From NCBI RefSeq assembly GCF_030499535.1, contig NZ_JASTLB010000001.1, positions 6,882,001 to 6,946,000 of the forward strand: a stretch of 64,000 nt of DNA, in the 5' to 3' direction. The notes below the pieces were generated by a model. That model was not told the origin of the DNA and did no database searches. It saw only the letters and a list, made by a program, of their open reading frames with translations. Within the stretch, counting starts at the first letter, position 1; each line of letters opens with the position of its first letter. Both the position numbers and the translations under genes were made by a program. This DNA is from Streptomyces sp. TG1A-8. GTDB lineage: Bacteria; Actinomycetota; Actinomycetes; Streptomycetales; Streptomycetaceae. Below, one piece after another: positions 24,558 to 33,174 of this stretch.

Positions 24558-24827
24558 TCAACTGCCAGCGGGCTTCACACCGAACATCAGGGTGTGGCGT
24601 GGGGCGTCGTATTGGACCGTGTCATTGTGCTCCAGCAGATCTTTCAGCACGTCGGCGTCGTCGGCGTCGACCGTGAGAACTTCTTCCCCGGCGCCTTCGT
24701 CCAAGACCAGTTGCAAGGTGAAGGTGCCGTGCTGGCCGGGCTCTCCGGCCACCCAGCTGAACTGGTAATGGTTGACTTGGCGCACTTTGATGGCGGCGTC
24801 TGTCAGGGGCTGCTCGACCTGTGTCAT
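24558..24827 (-). CDS. Conserved small protein of unknown function
   Basis: The 89-residue acidic protein starts MTQVEQPLTDAAIKVRQVNH, at an ATG with AAAAGGAG placed 9 bases upstream. It has alternating beta-type stretches (YQFSWVAGEPGQHGTFTLQL, EEVLTVDADDADVLKDLLEH) and no membrane segment or known motif. It sits about 180 bp downstream of the PRC/DUF2382 gene on the same strand and may be cotranscribed. The family is not recognised. Positions 24828-25003 show nothing else. Confidence 0.6.
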   Translation of the reverse strand: MTQVEQPLTDAAIKVRQVNHYQFSWVAGEPGQHGTFTLQLVLDEGAGEEVLTVDADDADVLKDLLEHNDTVQYDAPRHTLMFGVKPAGS

Positions 24828-25003
24828 GAGGACCGACTCCTTTTCTGTTCCTGTGTTGAGTGCCCGCGCCGTCCCGGCCACCTGAAGTCCGCTGTCCGAG
24901 GGCAGCGCCTCGAGGTCGCGGGGCGGGCCGTCCGGTAGCCGCTGGCCTGCCGGACCCCTCTTCAAGTTCGCCGAGCGGCAGTGCACGGGCGACGCAGGCT
25001 CGG

Positions 25004-25810
25004 CTACCTGTCGCGCCGGTCTTCGTCGACGCCTTCGGTGTCGACCTGCTCCTTGCGGACCTGGCCGCGTACCGTCTCCTCGTCCGTCTGTTCCTCAGTC
25101 GTCATGCGCACCCGCTCCACCGGCACCGTCTCGGTCCCTGTCACAGGGCGTTCCTCGTGCAGGATGACCTCGTGCTCGGCCTCGCTGATGTCGGGTCCGG
25201 ACAGGGCGGCATCGCGGTTCTCGTCCGTGATCGGCTCGCGTTCGATGCGGACCTCTTCCCGGCGTACCGGCACGGTCTGCTGCACCTCTTCGGTGACGAC
25301 GTACTTGCGTAGCCGCGCCCGGCCGACCTCCCGGCGCTCGGTGCCGACGTGCATGCGTTCCTCCGAGCGCGTCATGGCGTCATCGCCGCTGACACCGGTG
25401 TCCGCGGAGCGGGGCATATCAGTCGTCTCGCTGGTGTCGGTGTGGGCCCAGCCGCCCTCGCGGGGCTGGTTGGCCTGCTGCCAGGCCGCGTCCCAGTCGA
25501 TGCCGTAGTGCTCGTACAGGCGGTGTTCCTCGTCTTCGGAGAGGTGGCCACCTGCGTCGACGTCGACGTTGGGTGCGTCCTTGACCGTGTTCTTGGGGTA
25601 GGGGACCTCCAGGTGGTCCTCCACGAGGGAGGCGTCGTGGATCGGCACGAAGGACTCGCTGGTGCCGAACAGGCCAGTTTTGACACTGACCCACTCGGGC
25701 TGACCGGTGGCGTCGTCGAGGAAGACGTGTTTGGCGTCGCCGATCTTGTTGCCGTCCGTGTCGTAGATCGGGTGGTCGAGCACAGTCGGGATCTGCTCCT
25801 GGGTGATCAC
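25004..25810 (-). CDS. PRC-barrel and DUF2382 stress-type protein
   Basis: The 268-residue protein has an N-terminal PRC-barrel-like domain (residues 5-75: VLDHPIYDTDGNKIGDAKHV, then WVSVKTGLFGTSESFVPIHD). A low-complexity acidic linker follows. The C-terminal DUF2382 domain (residues 155-260) reads RMHVGTERREVGRARLRKYV, QQTVPVRREEVRIEREPI and AEHEVILHEERPVTGTETVP. DUF2382 proteins are often induced by osmotic or desiccation stress in actinobacteria and other bacteria, and no enzyme activity is known. It is divergent from gvpA, and such proteins are frequent beside gas-vesicle clusters. The start is GTG 25810. Confidence 0.88.
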   Translation of the reverse strand: MITQEQIPTVLDHPIYDTDGNKIGDAKHVFLDDATGQPEWVSVKTGLFGTSESFVPIHDASLVEDHLEVPYPKNTVKDAPNVDVDAGGHLSEDEEHRLYEHYGIDWDAAWQQANQPREGGWAHTDTSETTDMPRSADTGVSGDDAMTRSEERMHVGTERREVGRARLRKYVVTEEVQQTVPVRREEVRIEREPITDENRDAALSGPDISEAEHEVILHEERPVTGTETVPVERVRMTTEEQTDEETVRGQVRKEQVDTEGVDEDRRDR

Positions 25811-25875
25811 AGTCTGCTCACTCTCTTCCTGTATGCGGCTCGCTCTATTTCCGGCTCACCATCTCAAAGGGTGTG

Positions 25876-25895
25876 AAACAGGAAAAAAGCTGTTT
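25876..25895. promoter_or_regulatory. AAACAG-N8-CTGTTT dyad in the gvpA upstream region
   Basis: An exact inverted repeat with an A-rich 8-base spacer lies in the 274-bp region between the divergent DUF2382 and gvpA genes. It may be an operator or a small hairpin. No clear sigma-B type promoter was found here. Confidence 0.35.
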
Positions 25896-26084
25896 AATCG
25901 GAGACAACAAGTGCGTTCCGGAGGCAGCTCTCACTCCGGGCTGGACCAGGTGGCGTCCATCTCGCCAGGCTCGTACACGCGTTTGGTGGCAGGTGGTGGG
26001 GCTACTCGCACCTGCAAGCCCGCGTCGCAGCGAGGAACAGCGCCGACGGGACCGCGCAGAGCCGACGACAAGGGGTTGGTCGCG

Positions 26085-26486
26085 ATGACCGTCGCGACAC
26101 AGCAGGGCGGCGGGGGCGGTTCCAGCGGCCTCTACGACGTTTTGGAACTCATTCTCGACCGCGGGCTGGTGATCGACGCATACGTGCGGGTGTCCCTTAT
26201 CGGCATCGAGATACTCACGATCGACATACGGATCGTGGTGGCCAGCATCGACACCTACCTTCGCTTCGCCGAGGCGTGCAACCGCCTCGACCTGGAAGCG
26301 GAGCCGCGCAAGCTGGCCGGGCTTACCGGGCTCACGGGGCAAGCGACTGAGCCCGGCGGGCGCGGCAAGACCAAGGGAGCCCCGTCCGGCGCCGCCGAGA
26401 CAATCTCCGGCGCCTTCCAGCAGGCACGTGACGATGGCGGCGAACGTCAGGCCGAGCGGCCCGCCGCGCGCGGCAGAGGGGAATGA
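26085..26486 (+). CDS. gvpA: Gas vesicle structural protein GvpA/GvpJ family
   Basis: The 133-residue protein contains the GvpA core SSGLYDVLELILDRGLVIDA, YVRVSLIGIEILTIDIRIVV and ASIDTYLRFAEACNRLDLEA, which forms the ribbed shell in other organisms. Its Gly-rich N-terminus and charged, disordered C-terminal tail are typical of Streptomyces GvpA, where visible vesicles have not been shown. The start ATG 26085 follows AAGGGG. A gvpF start lies 2 bp downstream but is cut after 22 codons, and no other gvp gene (gvpO, G, K, L, S) is present. A vesicle could not be built from this locus alone. Confidence 0.9.
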   Translation: MTVATQQGGGGGSSGLYDVLELILDRGLVIDAYVRVSLIGIEILTIDIRIVVASIDTYLRFAEACNRLDLEAEPRKLAGLTGLTGQATEPGGRGKTKGAPSGAAETISGAFQQARDDGGERQAERPAARGRGE

Positions 26487-26487
26487 G

Positions 26488-26553
26488 GGATGAGCACCTA
26501 CGTCTACGGGATCACCCGCACCTCCCACCCCTCCCTCCGCGAGAACCCGGACG
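26488..26553 (+). pseudogene. gvpF: GvpF/GvpL N-terminal stub
   Basis: The frame MSTYVYGITRTSHPSLREN is the conserved opening of GvpF/GvpL proteins, accessory factors needed for vesicle assembly. After 22 codons the IS6 terminal repeat GGCACTGTCACG begins and homology is lost. The start follows the gvpA stop directly, which is the usual operon spacing. Confidence 0.75.
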
Positions 26554-26711
26554 GGCACTGTCACGTCGGCTGCCCGATGGAATGATCTTCGGATTGATCA
26601 ACCTGGGAAGGGGTGTCCGTGGGGAGCGCGTCACCGTCGTACCAGGGTCACCGGTAGCCGGTCGAGGCCATCTCCCCCTGTGGGCGGCTGTACCACCGCT
26701 TCCCGCTGTCG
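26554..26711 (+). mobile_element. IS6-family element, 5' end fragment
   Basis: From the terminal repeat at 26554 the DNA matches the start of the IS6 copy at 10.4-11.3 kb for about 155 bp, through the untranslated leader and the first 30 transposase codons (SYQGHR, a TAG, PVEAISPCGRLYHRFPLS). It then changes abruptly to sequence beginning gagcaattgtcaaaag. No second terminal repeat is seen. Confidence 0.8.
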
Positions 26712-26745
26712 GAGCAATTGTCAAAAGTTGTGGATCAGTAGCTGT

Positions 26746-27069
26746 TCACACGGTCTCGTGGTTCAGATGGATGAGCCCTTCGATGGAGGCCAGGCGGGCC
26801 TGCAGGGCGGGTTCCGCAACCGGCGTGGTGGTGAGCAGCAGCACTTGGGCCGCCGAGTGTCGCGGAGCGTAGCGGTCGTCCTCACCGTCGTCGCCGGGGA
26901 TCGGGTTGGGCTGGATCTCGATCCGCCTGTTGGGGCTGCCGGCGAGGTGGTGGATGCCCCGGTAAGCGCTGTCGCGCTCGGTGAGGACCAGCCCCAGGCG
27001 GTCGCTGACGAGCCGGACCAGCTCGCCGACGGTGTGGGTGCTGGTGCCGTAGGTGTGGTGGTCGGTCAT
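26746..27069 (-). CDS. Hypothetical protein
   Basis: The 107-residue frame starts MTDHHTYGTSTHTVGELVRL and contains VSDRLGLVLTERDSAYRGIH and RRIEIQPNPIPGDDG, ending with LARLASIEGLIHLN-like ALQARLASIEGLIHLNHETV. It is soluble, with mixed helix and strand, and has no motif that I recognise. The ribosome site is weak and the gene lies between an IS6 end and an IS256 fragment, so it could be a remnant of a longer protein. Codon bias is normal for the genome, which supports coding. Confidence 0.55.
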   Translation of the reverse strand: MTDHHTYGTSTHTVGELVRLVSDRLGLVLTERDSAYRGIHHLAGSPNRRIEIQPNPIPGDDGEDDRYAPRHSAAQVLLLTTTPVAEPALQARLASIEGLIHLNHETV

Positions 27070-27082
27070 GGTGCACCAAACC

Positions 27083-27240
27083 CCATGCCGCAGCGATGGC
27101 GGGACGCTCGACCAGTTGGCCGCGTTCGAAGCGGGCCCCGGCACGGACGAGTGCGACGAGATGTGGGGCGTTCACGGCCCGCCACCGCTGCTGGGCGGAC
27201 TCGACCAGCTTGAAGACCATGGCCAGGGCCGCGGTCACCG
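27083..27240 (-). mobile_element. IS256-type (mutator) transposase C-terminal fragment
   Basis: The minus strand reads ALAMVFKLVESAQQRWRAVN, APHLVALVRAGARFERGQLV and ERPA. This resembles the end of a group of mutator transposases in Streptomyces (VFKL.ESAQ.RWRAVNAPHLVALVRAG). Nothing else of the gene remains. Confidence 0.5.
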
Positions 27241-27315
27241 GTCCTGCTCGGTGACCTATCGATCAATCACACGGGAAGGTACGTCCTCCCCGAACTGATC
27301 CACCGGTCCTGAGCA

Positions 27316-27551
27316 TTGCTCTCGCCGGCCGGCTTCGAGATCTGCGCCGGCACCGCCCACGCCACAGCCGTCATCGACCTGCTCGCCGACCGCGCACCCG
27401 ACCTGCTGCGTGTCCTGCGCGAGGCCGACCCCGACTACGTCCTGCTGGACGGCACCCTCGCGGAATGCGACCGGGCCGGCGACAGCCGGGCCGACTACTC
27501 CCACAGACATCGCCGCCACGGGATGAACGTGCAGGTGGTGACCGGCCCTAC
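27316..27551 (+). mobile_element. IS5-family transposase internal fragment
   Basis: The frame FEICAGTAHATAVIDLLADR, PDLLRVLREADPDYVLLDGT and LAECDRAGDSRADYSHRHRR is homologous to residues 35-110 of the IS5 transposase at 36.0-36.9 kb, including the catalytic Asp in LLDGTL. It joins sfnG sequence at about 27552. Confidence 0.7.
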
Positions 27552-27552
27552 G

Positions 27553-27864
27553 GGAGGGCTTCGGTACCACCGTGCAGCAGGCGGGCCGGTCCACCGCCGA
27601 CGGCAAGGGCATGTGGCGGGACTCGGTCCTCGAGGACCTGGTCCGGTACGACGACGGCTTCCGCACGGGCCTGATCGGTACCCCCGAGCAGAGTGCCGAG
27701 TGCATCGTCGCCCACCGCAGGCTCGGCGTCGACCTCCCTCTCCTCGGTTTCCCGCACCACTGCACGAGGAGGTCGCGTACTTTGGCAAGCGCGTCCTGCC
27801 GCTCGTACCCGAACTGCAAGCACGGCCTCCCGGCGCGCCCCGCTCCGTCCCCGCGCATGCCTGA
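27553..27864 (+). pseudogene. sfnG: Dimethylsulfone monooxygenase (SfnG-type), C-terminal fragment
   Basis: The translation VQQAGRSTADGKGMWRDSVL, EDLVRYDDGFRTGLIGTPEQ and, after a frameshift near 27760, HEEVAYFGKRVLPLVPELQA matches the C-terminus of SfnG, an FMNH2-dependent enzyme of the LLM class that turns dimethylsulfone into methanesulfinate. Over two thirds of the protein is missing, replaced by an IS5 fragment. The next gene, 63 bp on, is a SfnB-type flavoprotein, the usual partner in sulfur-acquisition clusters. Confidence 0.7.
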
Positions 27865-27927
27865 CTCCGCATTCCTCTCCCCGCGTCACACTCCACACCG
27901 CTCCATACAGCGAAAGAGGTCACCCGC

Positions 27928-29145
27928 ATGAGCATCACCCCGCCCACCGCCTGGCAGACCCGCCCCGCCCCAACGACCGCCCAGGACTGGATCGCACGCG
28001 CCGCCGAGGTAGCGGCGGTCCTCGCCACCGACGCCGTCGCACGCGACCGCGCCGGCGCCACCCCGTACGCCGAGGTGCAGCTCCTCAAAAACTCCAGCCT
28101 GGTCACCCTGCTCGGCCCGACCGAACACGGCGGCGGGGGCCAGGACTGGTCCACCGCCTACCGCGTCGTCCGCGAGGTCGCCAAGGCCGACGGCTCCATC
28201 GGCCAACTGCTCGGCTACCACTACCTGTGGAACTGGGCCGCCCGTCTGGTCGGCACCCGCGAGCAGTGGGAGCACGTCGAGGCCGAGGCCGCGCGCAACC
28301 GCTGGTTCTTCGGCGGGGCCGTCAACCCGCGCGACAACGACGTCGTCGTCACCGAGGACGGCGACGACCTGGTCTTCACCGGCCGCAAGACCTTCTCCAC
28401 CGGCAGCAAGGTTTCCGACGTCACCGTCCTCGAAGGTGTGCTGGACGGCACCGACCAGCACGTCTTCGCGATCGTGCCGTCCGACAGCGAGGGCCTGACC
28501 TTCCACGACGACTGGGACAACATCGGCCAGCGGCTCACAGAGAGCGGGAGTGTCACCATCGACGGTGTCCGCACCCCGTGGTCCTCGGCGGCGGGCTACG
28601 TCGACAAGCAGTTCAAGCCGCGCACCTACAACACCCTCAACGTGCCCACCATCCAGCTCGTCTTCGTCAACTTATACCTCGGCATCGCCGGAGGCGCGCT
28701 GGAGACGGCGGCCACCTACACACGGAGCAAGACCCGGCCCTGGCTGCACGGCGGTTACAAGCGCGCGGTCGACGAGCCGTACGTCATCGATACCTACGGT
28801 GACCTCACCGCGAAGCTCTGGGCGGCCGAGGCGCTCGCCGACGCCGTCGCCGCCGAGGGACAGAAGCTGCACGACGACCCCGATGCGGTCACCGAGCAGG
28901 ACCGCGGCGTCTTCGAGGTGCGTGTGGCGGCCGTCAAGGCCCGCGCCACCGACGTCGCCCTGGACACCACCAGCCGCATCTTCGAGGTGGCCGGCGCCCG
29001 TTCCACCACCACCGCCGAGGGCCTGGACCGCTTCTGGCGCAACGTCCGCACCCACACCCTGCACGACCCCGTGGCCTACAAGCGCCGCGAGGTCGGCCGC
29101 TGGGTCCTCGAAGGTGCACTGCCCGAACCCACCTGGTACTCCTGA
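27928..29145 (+). CDS. SfnB/DszC-type acyl-CoA-dehydrogenase-fold flavoprotein
   Basis: The 405-residue protein has the acyl-CoA dehydrogenase fold used by flavin monooxygenases such as SfnB and DszC. Characteristic pieces are VAKADGSIGQLLGYHYLWNW, FTGRKTFSTGSKVSDVTVLE, DDWDNIGQRLTESGSVTIDG, GIAGGALETAATYTRSKTRP, and, near the end, RIFEVAGARSTTTAEGLDRF with WRNVRTHTLHDPVAYKRREV. The family lacks the catalytic Glu of true dehydrogenases and uses reduced flavin to oxidise sulfur compounds under sulfate limitation. The ATG at 27928 follows GAGGT. It is intact, though its upstream partner sfnG is broken and an IS6 copy starts directly after its stop. Confidence 0.82.
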   Translation: MSITPPTAWQTRPAPTTAQDWIARAAEVAAVLATDAVARDRAGATPYAEVQLLKNSSLVTLLGPTEHGGGGQDWSTAYRVVREVAKADGSIGQLLGYHYLWNWAARLVGTREQWEHVEAEAARNRWFFGGAVNPRDNDVVVTEDGDDLVFTGRKTFSTGSKVSDVTVLEGVLDGTDQHVFAIVPSDSEGLTFHDDWDNIGQRLTESGSVTIDGVRTPWSSAAGYVDKQFKPRTYNTLNVPTIQLVFVNLYLGIAGGALETAATYTRSKTRPWLHGGYKRAVDEPYVIDTYGDLTAKLWAAEALADAVAAEGQKLHDDPDAVTEQDRGVFEVRVAAVKARATDVALDTTSRIFEVAGARSTTTAEGLDRFWRNVRTHTLHDPVAYKRREVGRWVLEGALPEPTWYS

Positions 29146-29146
29146 G

Positions 29147-30011
29147 GGCACTGTCACGTTGATCGACCGGGGGATGATCTTCGGGTTGTGACCACGGTGG
29201 GAGGGGGGATCGTCGGTGGGCAGTGCGTCGGCGTCGTACAGGGGGCACCGGTACCCGGCCGGGGTGATCTCCCCCTGTGTGCGGCCGTACTTCCGGTTCC
29301 CGCTCAGTTTCCGTGAGGTGGAGGAGCTTGATGCTCCTGCGCGGTGTGACCGTCTGCTGTGAGACGGTCCGGCGGTGGTGCGCCACGTTCGGCCAGGCCT
29401 GCGCGAACGGACTGTGCCGCCGGCCCCGGTCCGGCGGCACATGGCATCTGGACGAGGTCTTCATCAAGATCAACGGCGCGCTGAAGTACCTGTGGCGGGC
29501 TGCCGACCAGGATGGCAACGTGCTGGACGTCCTCGCGGTGGGCCGGCGGGACAAGGCCGCGGCCCGGCGTTTCCTCCGCCACCTGATGGATGAGGACCCG
29601 CGTGGCGCCGCCGGTGGTGGTCACGGACAAGCCGTGCTCCTGCGGTGCCGCCCACCGCGAGGTCACGCCCTCGCGGTGGGCACCGCTCCCACAAGGGATT
29701 GGACAACCGGGCCGAGGACAGTCATCAGCCCACGCGCAGTGCGGACACGCGATGAAGGGCTTGCGCAGCGTGGGTGCCGCGCAGCGGTTCCCGTCCGCGT
29801 TCAGCGGCATCCCGCCCCACTTCCGGCCCCGCCGCCACCTGATGAGGGCCTCCGGCCACCGAGCCGGGACGACCGTCCGCTTCGCCATCTGGGAGCAGAT
29901 CACCAGCACTGCCGGCTCGCCCACCACGGCCTGAAGACCCACCCGGCCCCAGGGCCCACCACGCCCCGACGCGCCGCCAGGCAGTCACGCATCCAACGAC
30001 GTGACAGTGCC
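29147..30011 (+). mobile_element. IS6-family element, full length, degenerate
   Basis: Inverted ends GGCACTGTCACGT at 29147 and its complement ending at 30011 enclose 865 bp. The transposase from GTG 29216 shows all family segments: RYPAGVISPCVRPYFRFPLS, HLDEVFIKINGALKYLWRAA, VVVTDKPCSCGAAHREV and QRFPSAFSGIPPHFRPRRHL. An extra T at about 29329 and a second shift near 29590 break the frame, and the NNRAENSHQ region with the catalytic Glu is scrambled. It is inactive. No 8-bp duplication is visible; the left end lies 1-2 bp after the SfnB stop. Confidence 0.88.
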
Positions 30012-30013
30012 CT

Positions 30014-30161
30014 CCGCCTCGATCCGGTGCTGGGCACCACCCGCGCAGGCCTGGACGCACTCCGTCGCCACATGACCGGCAGCGTCGAAACCACCCTCAA
30101 CGCCCTCGCCGAATGGCTCGCCGAAGAACGCTGGGACCGCGAAGCTGTGCGGGACCAGTGA
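30014..30161 (+). pseudogene. C-terminal fragment of an unidentified helical protein
   Basis: Directly after the IS6 end the frame reads RLDPVLGTTRAGLDALRRHM and TGSVETTLNALAEWLAEERW, ending at a TGA. The first part looks like the wing and following helix of a winged-helix regulator (L.PVLG.T.AG..ALR.H). The N-terminus has been lost to the IS6 element. Confidence 0.35.
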
Positions 30162-30193
30162 TCTGTGACGTTCCGCAATGGGTGACTCGACGC

Positions 30194-32977
30194 TCAGCCC
30201 TGGACGCCAGTACCCGACAGGATGCCTTCGACCACGTCGCGGAGGTGTGAGCGGGCGGTGATGCCCAGCTTGGGGAACACCCGGTAGAGGTGCGAACCGA
30301 CCGTGCGCGGTGAGAGGAACAGCTTTTCCCCGATCTCACGATTCGTCAGGCCGCGGGCCGCCAGCTGGACGATCTGCTGCTGCTGGGGGCTGAGTTCGGC
30401 GAAGGCGCTGGGCACGACGTCGCCGGCCTTGATGCCGGCGGCGCGCAGTTCCGCCTGTGCCCGCTCGGCCCACGGCCGCGCGCCCAGCCGCTGGAAGGTC
30501 TCCAGGGCGGCACTCAGCAGCGGACGGGCCTCGGCGATACGGCGCTGCCGCCGCAGCCATTCCCCGTAGTCAAGCTGTGTCTGCGCCCGTTCGAACGGCC
30601 ACTGCTCACCTGCGGGCTCCTCGAGCGCCGCCCGGAAGAACGGCTCCGCGTGCTCGGGATCCGCCAGCAGGGCGCGGCCCCGGTCGATCAGTGTGCTCAC
30701 GCGTGCCGACATGCCTGTGCCGAGGCGCCGCGCCGATCGTTCCAGCAGCTTTGCGGCGTGCTCCTGCTGCCCTCGGCGGACGGCTGCCGCCGCCAGCTCG
30801 GCCAGGACGGTGTAGGAGACGTGGTAATGGACCGGGTCACCGTCGTCGGTGAACGCGGAGCGGAACCGGGTGTACGCGGTGTCATGGTCGCCCTCGGCCA
30901 CGGCCGCCATCCCCAGGGCCCGACGGGCGAAGACCGCGACGGAGCGGCTCTCCAGCGGATCGACGAGAGCCAGGGCTCGCCCGGCGAGCCGACGCGCGGT
31001 GGCCGGGTCGCCGAGCAGGCCGACCACGGTGGCGTCGAGTGCCTGAGCACACGCCTCGGCGTGGTCGAGTCCGGCCGACGACGCCATGGCCGAGATGTCG
31101 GCCGCCACCGAGCGGGCCTCGGCCCATCGTCCCTGCTCCAGGCGGGTCCAGCCGACCGCGCATCCCAGTCCGTCCGGGAGCGATCCACGGGCCTGCCACT
31201 GGTCGAATGCCTCGTCGAAGGTCCTGGCGGCGAGGGTGGTCCGGTCAAGCAGCCAGGCGACGATGGCCAGCGCGGTCAGGCGACTGGCGTCGCCCTTGGC
31301 CGCGGCGATGAGCCCGGGCAGCAGCGGCGCGAGGGAGGCTCCTGCGCTGCTGGGGTCGGAGACGGCACGTACCCAGGCGTGCAGGGCCGCTCCGGCGGCA
31401 CCGCCGGGCATGCGGGAGAGCAGGCTCTGGATCTGTCGCTGTTGGGACTCCTCTCCCGAGTAGTAACGGACCACCGCCGCCGCGGCCAGCGCGTCGAGTA
31501 CGAGGGGCGACCGGGCGTCCGCCGCCTCGTCGGCGACACGCATGAGCAGGGCGAAGGCTGCTGTGTGATGGGGGCCCAGGGACATGAGCTGTCCGGTGGC
31601 CAGCGTGGCTTTGCCCAGCAGCGCCTGGTCGTCGGTGCACTCGCGGACTGCGGCGGCCAGGTGTTCCACCCAGCCGAGTTGACCGGTGAAGACGGCGGTG
31701 GCAGCGGCTTCGGTCAGAAGGCGTGCCCGGTCCTCGCGGCGCGGGCTGAGCTCCGCGGCGCGCTCCTGGGCCGCGGCAGCGGCCGCGAAGCCACCGCGGC
31801 GCCGGGCCCGGTCGGCCGTCTGCTGCAGGGCGGCCGACACGTCCTGGTCGGGGCGTACGGTCGCGGCGGCGAGGTGCCAGGCGCGGCGGTCGGGCTCCTC
31901 GCGCAGCAACTCCGCGAGAGCGAGGTGGGCCCGGCGGCGTTCCTCGAACGACGCGGCATGGTAGACGGCGGAGCGGACGAGCGGGTGCCGGAAGGAGATC
32001 CCGGATCCGTCCTGGCGTACGAGACCGGCCCGGTCCGCGGGGACCCATGCCTTGTCGTCCGCTTCGGGAAGTCCCACGGCCGCCGCCTGAGCGTCCGCCG
32101 CGTCGGCGGCCGCGAGCAGCAGCAGGATGCGGCGGGTCGGTTCCGGCAGGTCCGCCGCGTGCCCCGCGAAGATCCGCTCCAGTCGGTCGGTGACCGGCAG
32201 CGGGCCCTCCACGCCGCTGCCCTCGGGGCGCCGGATGGCGGTGGCCTGGGCGAGTTCCACCAGGGCCAGCGGGTTGCCGGCCGCCTCCTCGAGGATTCGC
32301 ACCCGGGTCCGGCCGGTGGGCGGCGCAGGCTGCAGGTCCAGCAGCCGGTTGGCCGCCTCAGCCTCCAGCGGGCCGAGTTCGAGGCGCTCGTATCCCTTGT
32401 CGAATCCAGGCAGTGCGGCCGCGGTGCGGACTCCGACCAACAGTGTGACAGGCTCGCAATCCATGCGTCGCGCCACGAAGGAGAGAACGTCCAGTGATCC
32501 GCGGTCGATCCACTGGGCGTCGTCGACCACGACCAGCAGCGGGGCGGTTTCCGCCAGGGCCGACAACAAGGTCAGAACCGCCAGACCGACGAGCATCGCG
32601 TCGGGAGTCTCCGCCCACTCCTCGAGCCCCAGGACGGCGCGGAGTGCGGAGCGCTGCCGCGACGGCAGGCCCTCCGCTTCACCGAGTACCGGGCGCAGCA
32701 TCTGATGAAGACCGGCGAATCCGAGGTGCGCCTCGGATTCGCTCCCCACCGCCCGCAGCACTCGGCCACCCGCACCCCGTGCTCCATCGGCCGCGAGGTC
32801 GAGCAGCGTGCTCTTTCCGGCACCGGGGTCACCCGTGACGACCAAGACGTCGCTGTGGGACCGGTCAGCGCCCACACGCTGGATGATTTCTGCGGTCTCG
32901 GTTTCTCGGCCCACCACCGCCAGACCGGAATTCCGCATCGAGGACTGGTCCCCACGGGCCCTTCCATCGTTTTCCAC
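30194..32977 (-). CDS. Large LuxR-type (LAL) ATP-binding transcriptional regulator
   Basis: The 927-residue protein has an N-terminal AAA-type ATPase with Walker A TGDPGAGKSTLLDLA and Walker B LLVVVDDAQWIDRGSLDVLS. A long helical repeat region follows (residues 350-840), and a C-terminal LuxR helix-turn-helix: LSPQQQQIVQLAARGLTNRE, IGEKLFLSPRTVGSHLYRVF. LAL regulators of this size often control antibiotic clusters or carbohydrate use. No cluster lies beside it here, since both flanks are IS debris, so its target is probably elsewhere. The GTG at 32977 has GGAG upstream; an ATG at 32938 is an alternative. The frame is intact. The 197 bp upstream, to 33174, hold no other gene. Confidence 0.92.
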   Translation of the reverse strand: MENDGRARGDQSSMRNSGLAVVGRETETAEIIQRVGADRSHSDVLVVTGDPGAGKSTLLDLAADGARGAGGRVLRAVGSESEAHLGFAGLHQMLRPVLGEAEGLPSRQRSALRAVLGLEEWAETPDAMLVGLAVLTLLSALAETAPLLVVVDDAQWIDRGSLDVLSFVARRMDCEPVTLLVGVRTAAALPGFDKGYERLELGPLEAEAANRLLDLQPAPPTGRTRVRILEEAAGNPLALVELAQATAIRRPEGSGVEGPLPVTDRLERIFAGHAADLPEPTRRILLLLAAADAADAQAAAVGLPEADDKAWVPADRAGLVRQDGSGISFRHPLVRSAVYHAASFEERRRAHLALAELLREEPDRRAWHLAAATVRPDQDVSAALQQTADRARRRGGFAAAAAAQERAAELSPRREDRARLLTEAAATAVFTGQLGWVEHLAAAVRECTDDQALLGKATLATGQLMSLGPHHTAAFALLMRVADEAADARSPLVLDALAAAAVVRYYSGEESQQRQIQSLLSRMPGGAAGAALHAWVRAVSDPSSAGASLAPLLPGLIAAAKGDASRLTALAIVAWLLDRTTLAARTFDEAFDQWQARGSLPDGLGCAVGWTRLEQGRWAEARSVAADISAMASSAGLDHAEACAQALDATVVGLLGDPATARRLAGRALALVDPLESRSVAVFARRALGMAAVAEGDHDTAYTRFRSAFTDDGDPVHYHVSYTVLAELAAAAVRRGQQEHAAKLLERSARRLGTGMSARVSTLIDRGRALLADPEHAEPFFRAALEEPAGEQWPFERAQTQLDYGEWLRRQRRIAEARPLLSAALETFQRLGARPWAERAQAELRAAGIKAGDVVPSAFAELSPQQQQIVQLAARGLTNREIGEKLFLSPRTVGSHLYRVFPKLGITARSHLRDVVEGILSGTGVQG

Positions 32978-33174
32978 GGATGCTCCAAGGAATCGAGATG
33001 CTCCCAGACACTAGCCTCGACCTTTCGTGACGGTCTGCCGGTGGAGTTGGCGGACCGTTTCGCGCTCTGTGTCTGATGGTGGGCGGGTTGGGGGCCGGCT
33101 GGTCGCGTCGGGTGTGCGTCGGGTTCCACGGCTCCGGTGGGCTGGTGCTGCTCGCAGGGACGGGAAGATGCTGC

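Noticed and set aside
30650..32497. A 615-codon plus-strand frame over the LAL regulator
   Set aside because: Antisense to a convincing LuxR/ATPase protein, with no motif of its own.
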